This document shows, one piece after another, positions 10,275 through 20,800 of a stretch of DNA of 64,000 nt. Each line of letters starts with the position of its first letter. Positions within the stretch are counted from its first letter, which is position 1. The DNA is from Triglochin maritima (Eukaryota; Streptophyta; Magnoliopsida; Alismatales; Juncaginaceae). The notes below the pieces were generated by a model that saw nothing but the letters and a program-made list of their open reading frames with translations, did no database searches and was not told the origin of the DNA. Position numbers and translations under genes: made by a program. Location: contig OY821784.1 of NCBI GenBank assembly GCA_963682175.1, positions 38,173,621-38,237,620 on the forward strand, written 5' to 3'.

Positions 10275-12997
10275 CATCTATAGTCCAACATAGGATCCAT
10301 TTGGAAGATAATACTCAACCCCGTAGGGATCCGCAAAGGCGGCTTAACCCGGTCCTAACTGAGGCGGTCAAAAAGGAAATACTTAAGTGGTTGGACAATG
10401 GAATTATATACCCTATATCCGATAGTGCGTGGGTTAGTCCTGTTCAGGTTGTCCCTAAGAAATCTGGAGTTACTGTAGTTGAGAATGAGCTTAATGAGTT
10501 AGTCCCGACCCGGATCCAAACCGGTTGGAGGATTTTCATTGACTATAGAAAACTGAATTCTGCAACCCGTAAGGACCACTTCCCTCTTCCTTTTATAGAT
10601 CAAATGTTAGAACGGTTGGCCGGATATGAGTATTATTGTTTTCTAGATGGATATTCCGGCTATAACCAAATTCCTATCGCTCCTGAGGATCAGGAGAAAA
10701 CTACCTTCACGTGCCCATTCGACACATTTGCTTTCCGTCGCATGCCCTTTGGCTTGTGCAATGCTCCTGCCACATTTCAAAGATGTATGGTTAGCATCTT
10801 CTCTGATATGGTGGATAACTTCATGGAAATTTTCATGGATGATTTCTCTGTCTTTGGTCCCACTTTTGCCAATTGTTTGAACCATTTGGAATTAGTACTA
10901 GTAAGGTGTAAGGAGAAGAACTTAACCTTAAATTGGGAAAAATGTCATTTCATGGTTAAGAATGGAATAGTACTTGGTCACATTGTGTCTAAGGATGGCA
11001 TTCAAGTGGATAAAGCCAAGGTGGATTTGATTAAGCATCTCCCTCCACCAACAAATGTCAAAGAGATTCGTTCATTTTTAGGGCATGCCGGATTCTATCG
11101 AAGGTTTATCAAGGACTTTAGTAAGGTGGCTAGACCATTGACTGAATTATTAGCGAAGGACTCTAAGTTTGAATTTTCTGATAAATGTTTGGAGTCCTTT
11201 AACCACCTTACGAGGGAATTGACGTCGGCACCCATTATTCATTCACCCGATTGGACCCAACCCTTTGAAATAATGTGTGATGCATCGGATTATGCCATAG
11301 GAGCGGTGTTGGGTCAGAAAATTGAAAAGAAACCTCACGTGATATATTATGCTAGTAAAACATTGAATGATGCCCAATTGAACTACACGGTAACTGAGAA
11401 AGAATTTCTAGCAGTCATTTTTGCCTTGGAAAAATTTCGACAATATTTGATAGGCACACATGTGATTATTTACACGGATCATGCGGCAATAAGACATTTA
11501 GTGAACAAAAAGGATGCCAAGCCGCGTTTATTGCGTTGGATCTTACTACTGCAAGAATTTGATGTCGAAATCCGTGATAAAAAGGGTTGTGAAAATGTAG
11601 TCGCCGATCACTTGTCTAGAATTCCTCTTATCCCAGTGAATAACACACTAGTGAATGAGAACTTTCCGGATGAACAGATTATGGCTGTGTCTGGCGAACC
11701 ATGGTTCGCCGATATAGTCAATTTCTTAGTAACTGGTGTGACCCCGACTGAATGGTCTAAGAACGATCAAGCCAAATTTAGGTCCCTAGTAAAGAATTTT
11801 TATTGGGATGACCCATATCTTTTCAAGTATTGTTCGGATCAAATCATTAGAAGATGTGTTCCTGAGGAGGAATTTGCAAGTATTCTATCTTTTTGTCACG
11901 ACCAAGCATGTGGAGGACATTTTGGAGCTAAGAAAACTGCGGCCAAAGTTTTACAGTGTGGATTTTATTGGCCCACCCTATTTAAGGATGCATTTGCATT
12001 TTGTAATTCTTGCCCTAGATGTCAAATGCTAGGAAAACTCTCTCGTAGAGACATGATGCCTTTGCACCCTATTCTCATAGTTGATATCTTCGATGTTTGG
12101 GGTATCGATTTTATGGGCCCGTTTCCAATGTCTTTTGGGAAGGAGTATATCTTGCTAGCTGTGGACTATGTGTCCAAGTGGGTTGAGGCTATCCCCACAA
12201 AATCCAATGACAACAAAGTTGTTGTCAAATTTCTGAAGGAGAATATTTTCTCCCGATTCGGTACTCCACGTACCATTATCAGTGACCGGGGTACTCATTT
12301 TTGTAATCGATCATTTGAAGCTTTGATGAGAAAATATTCCATAACTCATAAGTTAGCTACCCCGTATCACCCTCAAACAAGTGGACAAGTTGAGGTCTCC
12401 AATAGACAAATCAAGCAAATTCTGGAAAAAACGGTTAATGCCTCACGTAAGGATTGGTCTGTAAAAATTAATGATGCGTTGTGGGCCTATCGGACCACTT
12501 TCAAGACCAATTTAGGAATGTCCCCTTACCGGTTAGTCTTTGGAAAAGCGTGCCACTTACCGGTCGAATTGGAGCATAGAGCCCTTTGGGCTATTAAGCA
12601 ACTGAATATGGATTTAGAGGCAACTGGTAATGCTCGATAAATGGATTTAGTTGAGCTTGAGGAAATAAGAAATGAGGCTTATGAGAATGCTAAAATTTAT
12701 AAGGAAAAGACCAAGGTTTTTCATGATAAATCCATCGTTAGGAAATCTTTTTCTCCTGGACAGTTGGTCCTTCTCTATAACTCTCGCCTTCATCTCTTTT
12801 CCGGCAAACTCAAGAGTCGTTGGACCGGCCCTTTCATGATCAAAACTGTTTTCCCTCACGGAGCGGTCGAGATCAGTAATCCGGAGAACGGTGAAAACTT
12901 TAAAGTTAACGGGCATCGATTGAAGCCCTACTTAAATCGTCCCTCCAATGTTGCAGAGGAAGTTGTGTTTTTACACGCAATTCCTCATTCTGATTAA
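10275..12997 (+). pseudogene. Athila-type pol, 5'-truncated (RT, RNase H, integrase)
   Basis: This is the C-terminal part of the gag-pol polyprotein. It keeps the reverse transcriptase with the FMDD active-site variant of YxDD (near 10832), the RNase H segment ([21 protein letters not shown]) and integrase with its H2C2 zinc finger (CxxCQ near 12010-12025). The DD35E triad is in WGIDFMG, SDRGTHF and GQVEVSN. A Met at 10301 opens an ORF only because the true start is lost; reading is open from 10275. A stop at 12638-12640 separates the last 118 residues of the integrase C-terminus. The same stop occurs in the complete copy at 22915-22917. It cannot make gag or protease. Confidence 0.92.
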
Positions 12998-13158
12998 GTT
13001 TTAGTTTATCTCAAAAAAAAAACGAAAAACAAAAAAAAACGGAAAAAAACGTGAAAATAATAATAATGGGTACTTGACTTATTTTGGAAAACAGTGGAAG
13101 TACATGTTTTTTTTTCTTCTAAATCTAACGTATACCACTTTAGCAGTATTCTATCACC

Positions 13159-14034
13159 ATGGTGTTTCCTGAGAAGAACTTCCACCCGTTGCTTGTTAGT
13201 GATCAAAATGGCACCCACTTTTACGACAAAATCATAGCACGGAGTTGGAGCTACTTGGTCCATAATAACAATGATGTGTACTGCCCTAGCTTAGTGGAGG
13301 AGTTCTATAGCAGTATCACTAACATAGACCTGGACAGTGGGTACATTTTACTGAATTGGAGAAACAAAGTCTGGGCGATTGACCTCAACATCATCTCCAA
13401 CTTGACTGACATACCACAAGGGGCCTCCACTTTGCCATCTGAGGAACTCAGTTTCTATCGGTCACTCATGGGACCAGATTGTGTGCTTAGCCGTGATCGG
13501 GGTATCAAGGGCACATCCATGTACCGGAATGTCTTTACAGCATGTAGGTGGGCATGCCAAAATGTCACGAGTAATACCCACAACACCTCTTTTCGCACCG
13601 TTGAGATGGGCATCGTTCACTCCCTGATGACCCGTGATCGCACTTACTGTATGTGCCGACGGCTTCTGACCACCATTGCAGAAGGCCACCAACGCAACTC
13701 CCAATCTCTGCCATGCCTCGTCACCACTATCTGCAAGCACTTTATGGCCTATGAGTCTTTCTGGGTGTACGAAGCCGACATGCTCCCTTGTACGGTGGAA
13801 CGAGAGACATCCTCCTACCGTGGCACTATAGCGGACCTGTGGACACCTCCAGAAATGGAGGATGCTATGCAATCAAGTGAGTCGTCTGAAGACTCCGCAA
13901 CATTCTGGGCTCAGTCAACCCCAGAAAACTCTGACGAGCATAGGTCCCGAATGTGGGGCGGGATGAAGTGCCTCAATAGCAAACTGAACAAAGCACTCTC
14001 CGACCGTGGAGAGTCGTCATCCCGAAGGCGGTAA
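13159..14034 (+). CDS. Third ORF of Athila-like element (env-position protein), copy 1
   Basis: An intact 291-codon frame follows pol, where Athila elements carry an env-like or other third gene. The start has a strong plant context (caccATGG). Residues about 35-75 (LVEEFYSSI...WAIDLNIISNLTDIP) resemble the 'putative plant transposon protein' domain found downstream of pol in Athila elements. The C-terminus is rich in Ser, Glu and Arg. I see no signal peptide and no clear membrane segment, so an envelope role is not supported by the sequence. The copy at 23436-24311 gives the same protein. The function is unknown; it is the only ORF in this element without a nonsense change. Confidence 0.7.
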   Translation: MVFPEKNFHPLLVSDQNGTHFYDKIIARSWSYLVHNNNDVYCPSLVEEFYSSITNIDLDSGYILLNWRNKVWAIDLNIISNLTDIPQGASTLPSEELSFYRSLMGPDCVLSRDRGIKGTSMYRNVFTACRWACQNVTSNTHNTSFRTVEMGIVHSLMTRDRTYCMCRRLLTTIAEGHQRNSQSLPCLVTTICKHFMAYESFWVYEADMLPCTVERETSSYRGTIADLWTPPEMEDAMQSSESSEDSATFWAQSTPENSDEHRSRMWGGMKCLNSKLNKALSDRGESSSRRR

Positions 14035-15113
14035 CTTTATTATTTCTTGCATTTCCTATATTATTCAATTTCGCATACATTGAGGACAATGCATGAAATA
14101 GGTGTAGGGGGGTGACTAGTTATCTACCTATCTGTTTTGTTTTTATTTCCCATCAAAAAAAAATAAAAAAAATCAATGTTTCATGACATAGCTTAAGATT
14201 GAACCACCAAAAACCCGAGTACAAATTGCATTGAGTCTTTGTTCCTTATTATATAATTTTGCTTGTAGAAACTATGACATAAATCTAAGTTCCAAAGAAA
14301 TAACACATTACCCTTAAGACATGTATGCACTTAAATTGGATGAATCAAATCTTTGAAGTGGTTGATAAAAAGCAGAGGTTGAGGAAAATATACCGGGAAG
14401 TGTGGACTTCTAATAGCAATTAAGCCTTGAGGAAAATAAAAGTAAAAATAAAGGAATAAAGTGAGGAAAGCACATTTTGCAAAATGATTACAAAAGCCCA
14501 AGCCTTTGAGTCACTGGTCCGTAGGGGTATCTTAAAACCCGGTAACTTGAGTCTGCCAGCTCGGGATTATCGACCAAACTCGCTACACGAATGCAAAAAG
14601 GGTAAAAGTGTCAGAAAAAGCAAATGTGTTGAATCACGGAAGAAGAAAAAAAATATATACTCAAGGCCCAAAGCTAAAAGAATGATCCATGGCATGGTTG
14701 ATCCGAATGATACTTCACCACCAGAGGAGGCGTGCAAAATAATTTAAGTGATAACATGTGTAGAAGGGTTAGTGGTGTGAATGTTGGAGGAACAAAGACC
14801 AAGTCAAATTTTTTATAAGTTAGATTTGTATAATGAGCATGCAAGAATTCTAAGTGAGATGTATAAGGTTGAGGTGGAGATATCGAGAGCTATTAATGGA
14901 ATATTGAATTAAGACTTTGTGGGTGTGTCAACTGAAAACCCTCACGAGACAAAACTCGTCCTCTAAGGAAACTTGGAGGTTTAAAGGCTTGTTGCACATG
15001 CTAAGTGCAACCGTGATTCCTACGAAAATGAGTTAGGATTTCTGTGCTTTCATACTTATATTTCTCATGTTTTGTTTTGCTCGAGACTAGCAAAATCTAG
15101 GTGTAGGGGTATT
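14035..15113 (+). other. Athila 3' untranslated region, copy 1
   Basis: Non-coding 3' region. A conserved block cattgaggacaatgc (14078-14092) is followed by a G-rich tract aggtgtaggggggtg (14100-14114). A second, similar tract abuts the LTR (aggtgtaggggtatt, 15099-15113) and is the expected polypurine primer. A 7-bp hairpin (gttgcac / gtgcaac, 14991-15011) is kept in family 2 as well. An 87-codon ORF (14484-14747) is present but shortened by a frame change in family 2, so coding is doubtful. Confidence 0.75.
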
Positions 15114-16379
15114 TGATGCATTGCATACATTGCATCATATGTCTTTCATTTAGTGTGTTTTTATATAAATAAATGCTACTAAGGTATTGTTTTGAGCAAT
15201 TGTGCAGAATTCAGGAGTTACAATGCAATTTACCAATATTCGAGCTAAAACACGTGCAATGGACTTAGATGGATCACAAAGACCAATTAGATAGAAATTC
15301 AAGCTCAAGTTGAAGTCCAATTGATTGCATAAGAAGTCAGGGACTTGATCGCAAATTAGAAGGACTAAAAAGTTATTTTGGAGGAGTATTCAAGAAGAAA
15401 TCAAATTCGAATCTCCAAAGATATGCAATAATTGATTTATACACGTGGCGGCCACCTACAACATACCAAAAACACACCCACAAAAGCAAGAAGTCATCTG
15501 GACCATCCATGCGGCGGAATCGCCGCATCTAACGGTCAATATGCGGCGGAATCGCCGCATGGGTTGCGATCCGTGCCTCCTATTTTCGTCCAATTGTGTA
15601 GTAACACGTGTCCTTCCTGATGCATACTTAGGGTTTCTTGTATCGGCTATAAATAACCCCGAAATATTGTGTAAGAGGAGCCTTTTGTATTACATTTTTA
15701 AAGCAATAAAATTCTGCCCTTTTAATTCTCCATTATCTTTGTCTTTTGTAAGCTTAGTTTTAGATTAATGTTTCATGCTCTTAATTCCAGTAGAGTAATT
15801 TAGTTGTTCTTTATTTTTTCTCTTAGAATAATTTGTTGCGTGCTTAGAATAATTGCTTTTACTTTCGTAGATCGTAGTTTAGTATAATATTTCCCTTTTT
15901 TTCCGTATTCTCTCGATGATCTCCATGACCCCTTCTCCTCATCTTCTCCCCATGGGTTTCTAAAACCCTCCAAAGGGTGGGGGTGACGGATTTAGGGTTA
16001 GAGAAGAGAGATCGTTTTTTATTTTAATTTCTTGTTAGTGTTTTGATCATATGAGTTTTTGTTAAATCAATTATCATATGATGCTTAATATCTCACTTGA
16101 TTTATAATAATTTTCGTAATCTCTAATCTAACTTGAAGATTCATAACTCCCATCCACTGGACTCTCATCCATAGTTATTTCTTCTTAGTTTTTGTTCTTG
16201 TTGTTCTTGCTTTAGAAAAAAAAAATCCAAAAATCTAAAACCAACACTATTTCTCTTTTGCTTTCCTTAATCAAAGAAAATCACAAAAATATAAGAATCT
16301 CTCCCTCCTTGTGTTCGACCCGTACTTGCCACCGCTTCAACGCGGCCGTGCACTTGCGGTATAAATAAAAATCTCAACA
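15114..16379 (+). repeat. LTR copy b (shared by truncated and full element)
   Basis: A 1,266-bp LTR with TG...CA ends that serves as 3' LTR of the truncated copy and 5' LTR of the complete copy. Dyads lie at 15511-15526 and 15543-15558. It shares its diagnostic variants with copy c rather than copy a and has a few private changes near 16240-16256. Confidence 0.93.
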
Positions 16380-16385
16380 AGTTTT

Positions 16386-16403
16386 TGGCGCCATTGCCGG
16401 GGA
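16386..16403 (+). promoter_or_regulatory. Primer-binding site, tRNA-Asp type
   Basis: Six bases after the LTR end lies tggcgccattgccgggga. Plant tRNA-Asp(GTC) 3' ends are complementary to tggcgccgttgccgggga, so there is one mismatch in 18. This is where minus-strand synthesis would be primed. The family 2 elements at 42062 and 48253 match fully. Confidence 0.9.
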
Positions 16404-17844
16404 GGCGACGAGAACTTCAAGTTTTTTTTGTGATTTCTTTTGTTCCGTTTGGATTTTGATTTTCGAGATCTAACGTTTTCTCTGTGCGTTTCAGGAAGTA
16501 TTAGAGACGACGCAAAAATCCGGACGCAATCCAAGGTGACCAAGCGGCGAAATCGCCGCACCAGCAGTGTAGTTTGCGGCGGAAACGCCGCACGGGTTGG
16601 ACTTCTGGGCGTGAAATTTTTCTGAGACGTGACACATCTCTGGGTGGACGCGTAGAGAAGCTGGAAATTGTCGAGAGCGGGCGGCGAACCCGACTGAGCA
16701 TGCGTAGGTAACCTTTGTTGCCTTTTCCTCGAAATTTCTATTTTCGAAAAATTTCCTTCTTGGTAGAATTGCATGTGTAGGGCAAACTTCCATAATTGAC
16801 ACTAATTCAACTTGTGACCTAAAATTTTGCAAAATTAGAAAGGCCTTAGTGCATGCATCATTTAAAGATTTTCTCGCATTATGTATGCTAAATTTTGCAA
16901 ATCAATTCATTGTTGAAGAGTGCTGGAGGCAAGGTACGTGCGTGGTTTTTATTGATTGCATTTAAGCATATAATTTAGTCTGCATACAACTTTGCAATTG
17001 TCCCCCACTAAAGACCAATGTTTGACTATCTCTACTAGATTTAGGTTAAACTATCTTAAGGGCAACTCCGTAGGAAAAGATACGGTGGGGATTTCATCAC
17101 CCTTCCGTGGCCCACAAATAACAATCCTAAAGTGTCACCCAAGCTTTAAAATTAAAATCAATTAGACATTGACCCCTAAGGATTCGGACTCAATTAAGGA
17201 GAAGATTGGTTTGACTTGCTATGACTTGAAGCTGATCGAATTTAATTTGGTGTCTAGAAAGTGTTTTTGTGTTGACGTAAGTCTTCCAAGCGAAGTGGTT
17301 GTCTAATTGGCACCGACTCTGTCGGAAGCGCCCCCACTAGCTATATACGGCCTGGCCAAGTTGGTTTGATTAGTGAGGGAGGTGAATCAAGCGAATCAAT
17401 TTGACTCAACCAGTTAGGAGTTGTCTAGACTTAACCTACACTAGGTCTAGGATTGTTTGAACCGTGCTTGTTTAGGAAACTTCTGACCAACCCTCTCATC
17501 TATCTTTTAGAGTTAAGTTTCCCTTCTCATCTGAGTCTTCTTTCTCTTCTCACCTCAATTCTCTAGATTAGGATTCCTTTCTCATCTTTTCCCCTTCTAT
17601 TGTTTGTTTCTTTTTTTTTCTTTTTTTTTGAAAAAATATATATATATATAAAAAAATCAAAAAGTAATTGATTCTTGAATTTGAATTTGGAATTTAAATT
17701 TCAAATTTGAATTCAAAAATTAATTCAAACCGGTGCACTCAGATTTGGGTTCGGGACTTGAGCAATCGACTCTCACGAGTTCATCTAGATTCCAGTCTAG
17801 AGCTTGGCCCCAATCCACCTGTTGCACCACCTCACCCGGATCCA
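16404..17844 (+). other. Athila leader (5' untranslated region), family 1
   Basis: A long non-coding leader lies between the primer site and gag. It holds a pair of perfect-arm dyads, gcggcgaaatcgccgc (16544-16559) and gcggcggaaacgccgc (16576-16591), 32 bp apart. As RNA they would form two hairpins with tetraloops AAAT and GAAA. Blocks around 17040-17460 are strongly conserved with the family 2 leaders, and a pyrimidine-rich tract runs from 17510 to 17630. The ORFs on either strand here do not resemble proteins. Confidence 0.75.
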
Positions 17845-20800
17845 ATGGGTGAGAATGTAGTGGACCCACCTGTTGCACCACCTATGACTCTGAGGGATCG
17901 GTGCTACCCAACGATGGCTGCTCAGCCATCGTGCATCGTTATGCCCACCATACCGGGTTGCGACTTCGAACTAAAGGCACAATACCTGAGTATGTTGCCC
18001 AAGTTCACCTCTAAGGAAGATCCATATCTCTTCCTTAGAGAATTTGAGGAAATCTGCTCCCTTATGCATTACCAGCATATCCCTGAGGAGGCAGTGCGTC
18101 TTAAATTCGTGCCTCTAGCACTGAAGGACGACGCTAAAAAATGGCTATATAGTCTAGCCGAAAGATCCATTAGGAGTTGGGCTGAGTTTGTTCAAGTGTT
18201 TTTAAAGAAATATTTCCCCAACCATAAGACTATTAGGATTAGGAATGAAATTTGTGCATTCGTTCAATCTGAGAGCGAGCCATTCTATTCCTATTTAGAA
18301 AGATTTAAGCACCTTCTGACCCAATGCCCTCATCATGGAATCCCAAGATGGCAATTGTGCCAAATTATCTATGAGGGATTGACACCTACATCTAGAGTTA
18401 TGCTAGAATCTGTAAGCCAAGGAAGCTTTATGTCCAAAAATGAGAATGATGCTTGGACTTTTCTTGAAGACTTGGCTGATAATAGTATGCAATGAGACAC
18501 TGCTAGGGCACCGACCAACCCAAGTATTGGATCTAGAATAGCAAATCAATCCAGATCAGGTGTCTTAGCTGTAGATGCTTCTATAGCTGCTGAAGCGAAA
18601 TTAGCCACCCTTATGCGTAGGATGGAAACCCTAGAGCTTCAAACCCGACCCCTAGTAAATCAAATCTCTTCTGTTTCTTGCTCTCTGTGTGGTCAACCTG
18701 GTCATGTTTTGGAGGAGTGTGCACACATTTCATCGGACATGGAACAAGTTAATGCTGCATTTAATCGTCCTAGGAATGACCCTTATTCGTCAACCTATAA
18801 TCCAGGTTGGCGCAACCATCCCAATTTTTCATGGAGCCAAGGGAATTCAAATCCTGCACCCATGCCTCAGCAAGGCCAACCACCTAGACAACAAATGTAT
18901 TCAAACAACAACAACAATAATAGTGATGGTCGATTAACTGATTTGGAAAACTTAATGAAAACATTTGTTCAAACAACTACTCAATCTTTTCAAAAGCTAG
19001 AGACTCAAGTAAGTCAATTAGCACAAGTTGTAGGTGAAAGAGAAAGAGGAAGATTCCCAAGCCAACCCGAGGTGAACCCAAGAATTAACAATCCACATAA
19101 TCAACATATGGCATATCAACCACATCAACATATGCCATATCAACCACCTCAACCATTTAATCCTCAACCATTCAATCCTCAACACATTAGGCCTCCACCT
19201 AATGTACCACATAATGCACCACCTCCTAATGTGAACAATAACAACAGACCAGTTCATATGGTTCAAGAAGAAGAGCAAAATCAACACATTAATGCTATAC
19301 TTACATTAAGATCTGGAAAATCTGTTAATAACAATGTCACTCACCCCTTGGCTAATGAGCCTAATAATTCTGTCACACCTGAGCCATCCAATGAGCCACC
19401 AATTCAATCTGAGGAACCAATTGAAATTGAACCCACTGAACCTGAAAGAGTATTCATTCCTAAAGCACCATTCCCTAATAGACTTCATAAGAATCATACA
19501 AATCAAATGGAGAAAATGTTGGAAGTCTTTAAGCAAGTAAAGGTAAACATCCCCTTATTAGAAGCTATTCAACAAATTCCACCTTATGCAAGATTCTTAA
19601 AAGACTTATGCACCAAGAAAAGGAAAACACAAGTACCAAAAAGAGCATTCTTAACTGCAAATATAAGCTCTGTGTTAACCCAACCCACACAAATCAAATA
19701 TAAAGACCCTGGTTGTCCGACTATTTCATGTGTAATTGGTAACACCTTAATCAATAGGGCCTTGCTGGATTTGGGTGCTAGTGTTAATCTGCTTCCCTAC
19801 TCTGTATATAAAGAATTGGATATAGGAGACCTTAAACAGACTAGGACCACACTCCAATTGGCTGATAGATCTGTTAAGATTCCTAGAGGTGTGGTTGATG
19901 ATGTTCTGATCAAAGTGAGTGAATTCATATTTCCTGTGGACTTTGTTGTCTTAGACACGGAGCCTGTTGCTAACCCTAGCAATCAAATTCCTGTGATCTT
20001 AGGAAGACCTTTTTTAGCCACTTCCAATGCCCTAATCAATTGTAGGAATGGATTGATGAAATTGTCATTTGGGAATTTGACAGTTGAGCTAAATATTTTT
20101 AACTTAGGGAAGCAACCTGGAATTTTCTCTGATGAATCGAGTGAATTGAATTACATTCAGGATTGTAGTGAAGATGAGTTGATTTCGGATTACTTAAATT
20201 TCACCCAATTGGATGAAGTTGATTTTCAAAAGAACCTGAGTGGTGAGGGCACAATTTGTGACCAAATCAATTATATAGGTTCGAATCGATCTTCACCCAA
20301 TTGGTCAGCCTTAGGTGGACTTTTAGCCGAACCAAGACCTCAATCCAAACCCTCACTTCAAGAACCACCATCACTAGAGTTGAAGCCTCTCCCTACTACA
20401 TTGAAGTATGCATTTTTAGGACCCTCATCCACCCTCCCAGTTATCATAGCATCGGATTTGACTCCCAATCAAGAGAATGAATTGTTGAGAGTCCTCAATA
20501 CGAATAAAGAAGCTATTGGATGGACCATGGCCGATATCAAGGGGATTAGCCCATCTATAGTCCAACATAGGATCCATTTGGAAGATAATACTCAACCCCG
20601 TAGGGATCCGCAAAGGCGGCTTAACCCGGTCCTAACTGAGGCGGTCAAAAAGGAAATACTTAAGTGGTTGGACAATGGAATTATATACCCTATATCCGAT
20701 AGTGCGTGGGTTAGTCCTGTTCAGGTTGTCCCTAAGAAATCTGGAGTTACTGTAGTTGAGAATGAGCTTAATGAGTTAGTCCCGACCCGGATCCAAACCG

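Larger units (their letters stand above)
10268..15113 (+). mobile_element. Truncated Athila internal domain (copy 1)
   Basis: From 10268 to 15113 the sequence matches 20545-25390 at a constant offset of 10,277 bp with only a few substitutions (C to T at 10273, an Asp/Gly codon change in the RT region, one silent change near 11289). The leader, gag, protease and start of RT are absent. The 5' edge is a junction with flank DNA sharing the 4-bp microhomology atta. The 3' end runs through the polypurine tract into LTR copy b. Confidence 0.93.

Noticed and set aside
14484..14747. 87-codon ORF in the Athila 3' region as a gene
   Set aside because: The DNA is conserved along the whole 3' region, and the family 2 copies are shortened by a frame change and a microsatellite, so there is no sign of selection on the protein.
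16386..16403. tRNA gene-like match
   Set aside because: Only the 18-base 3' complement of tRNA-Asp is present directly after an LTR; it is a primer-binding site, as at 42062 and 48253.
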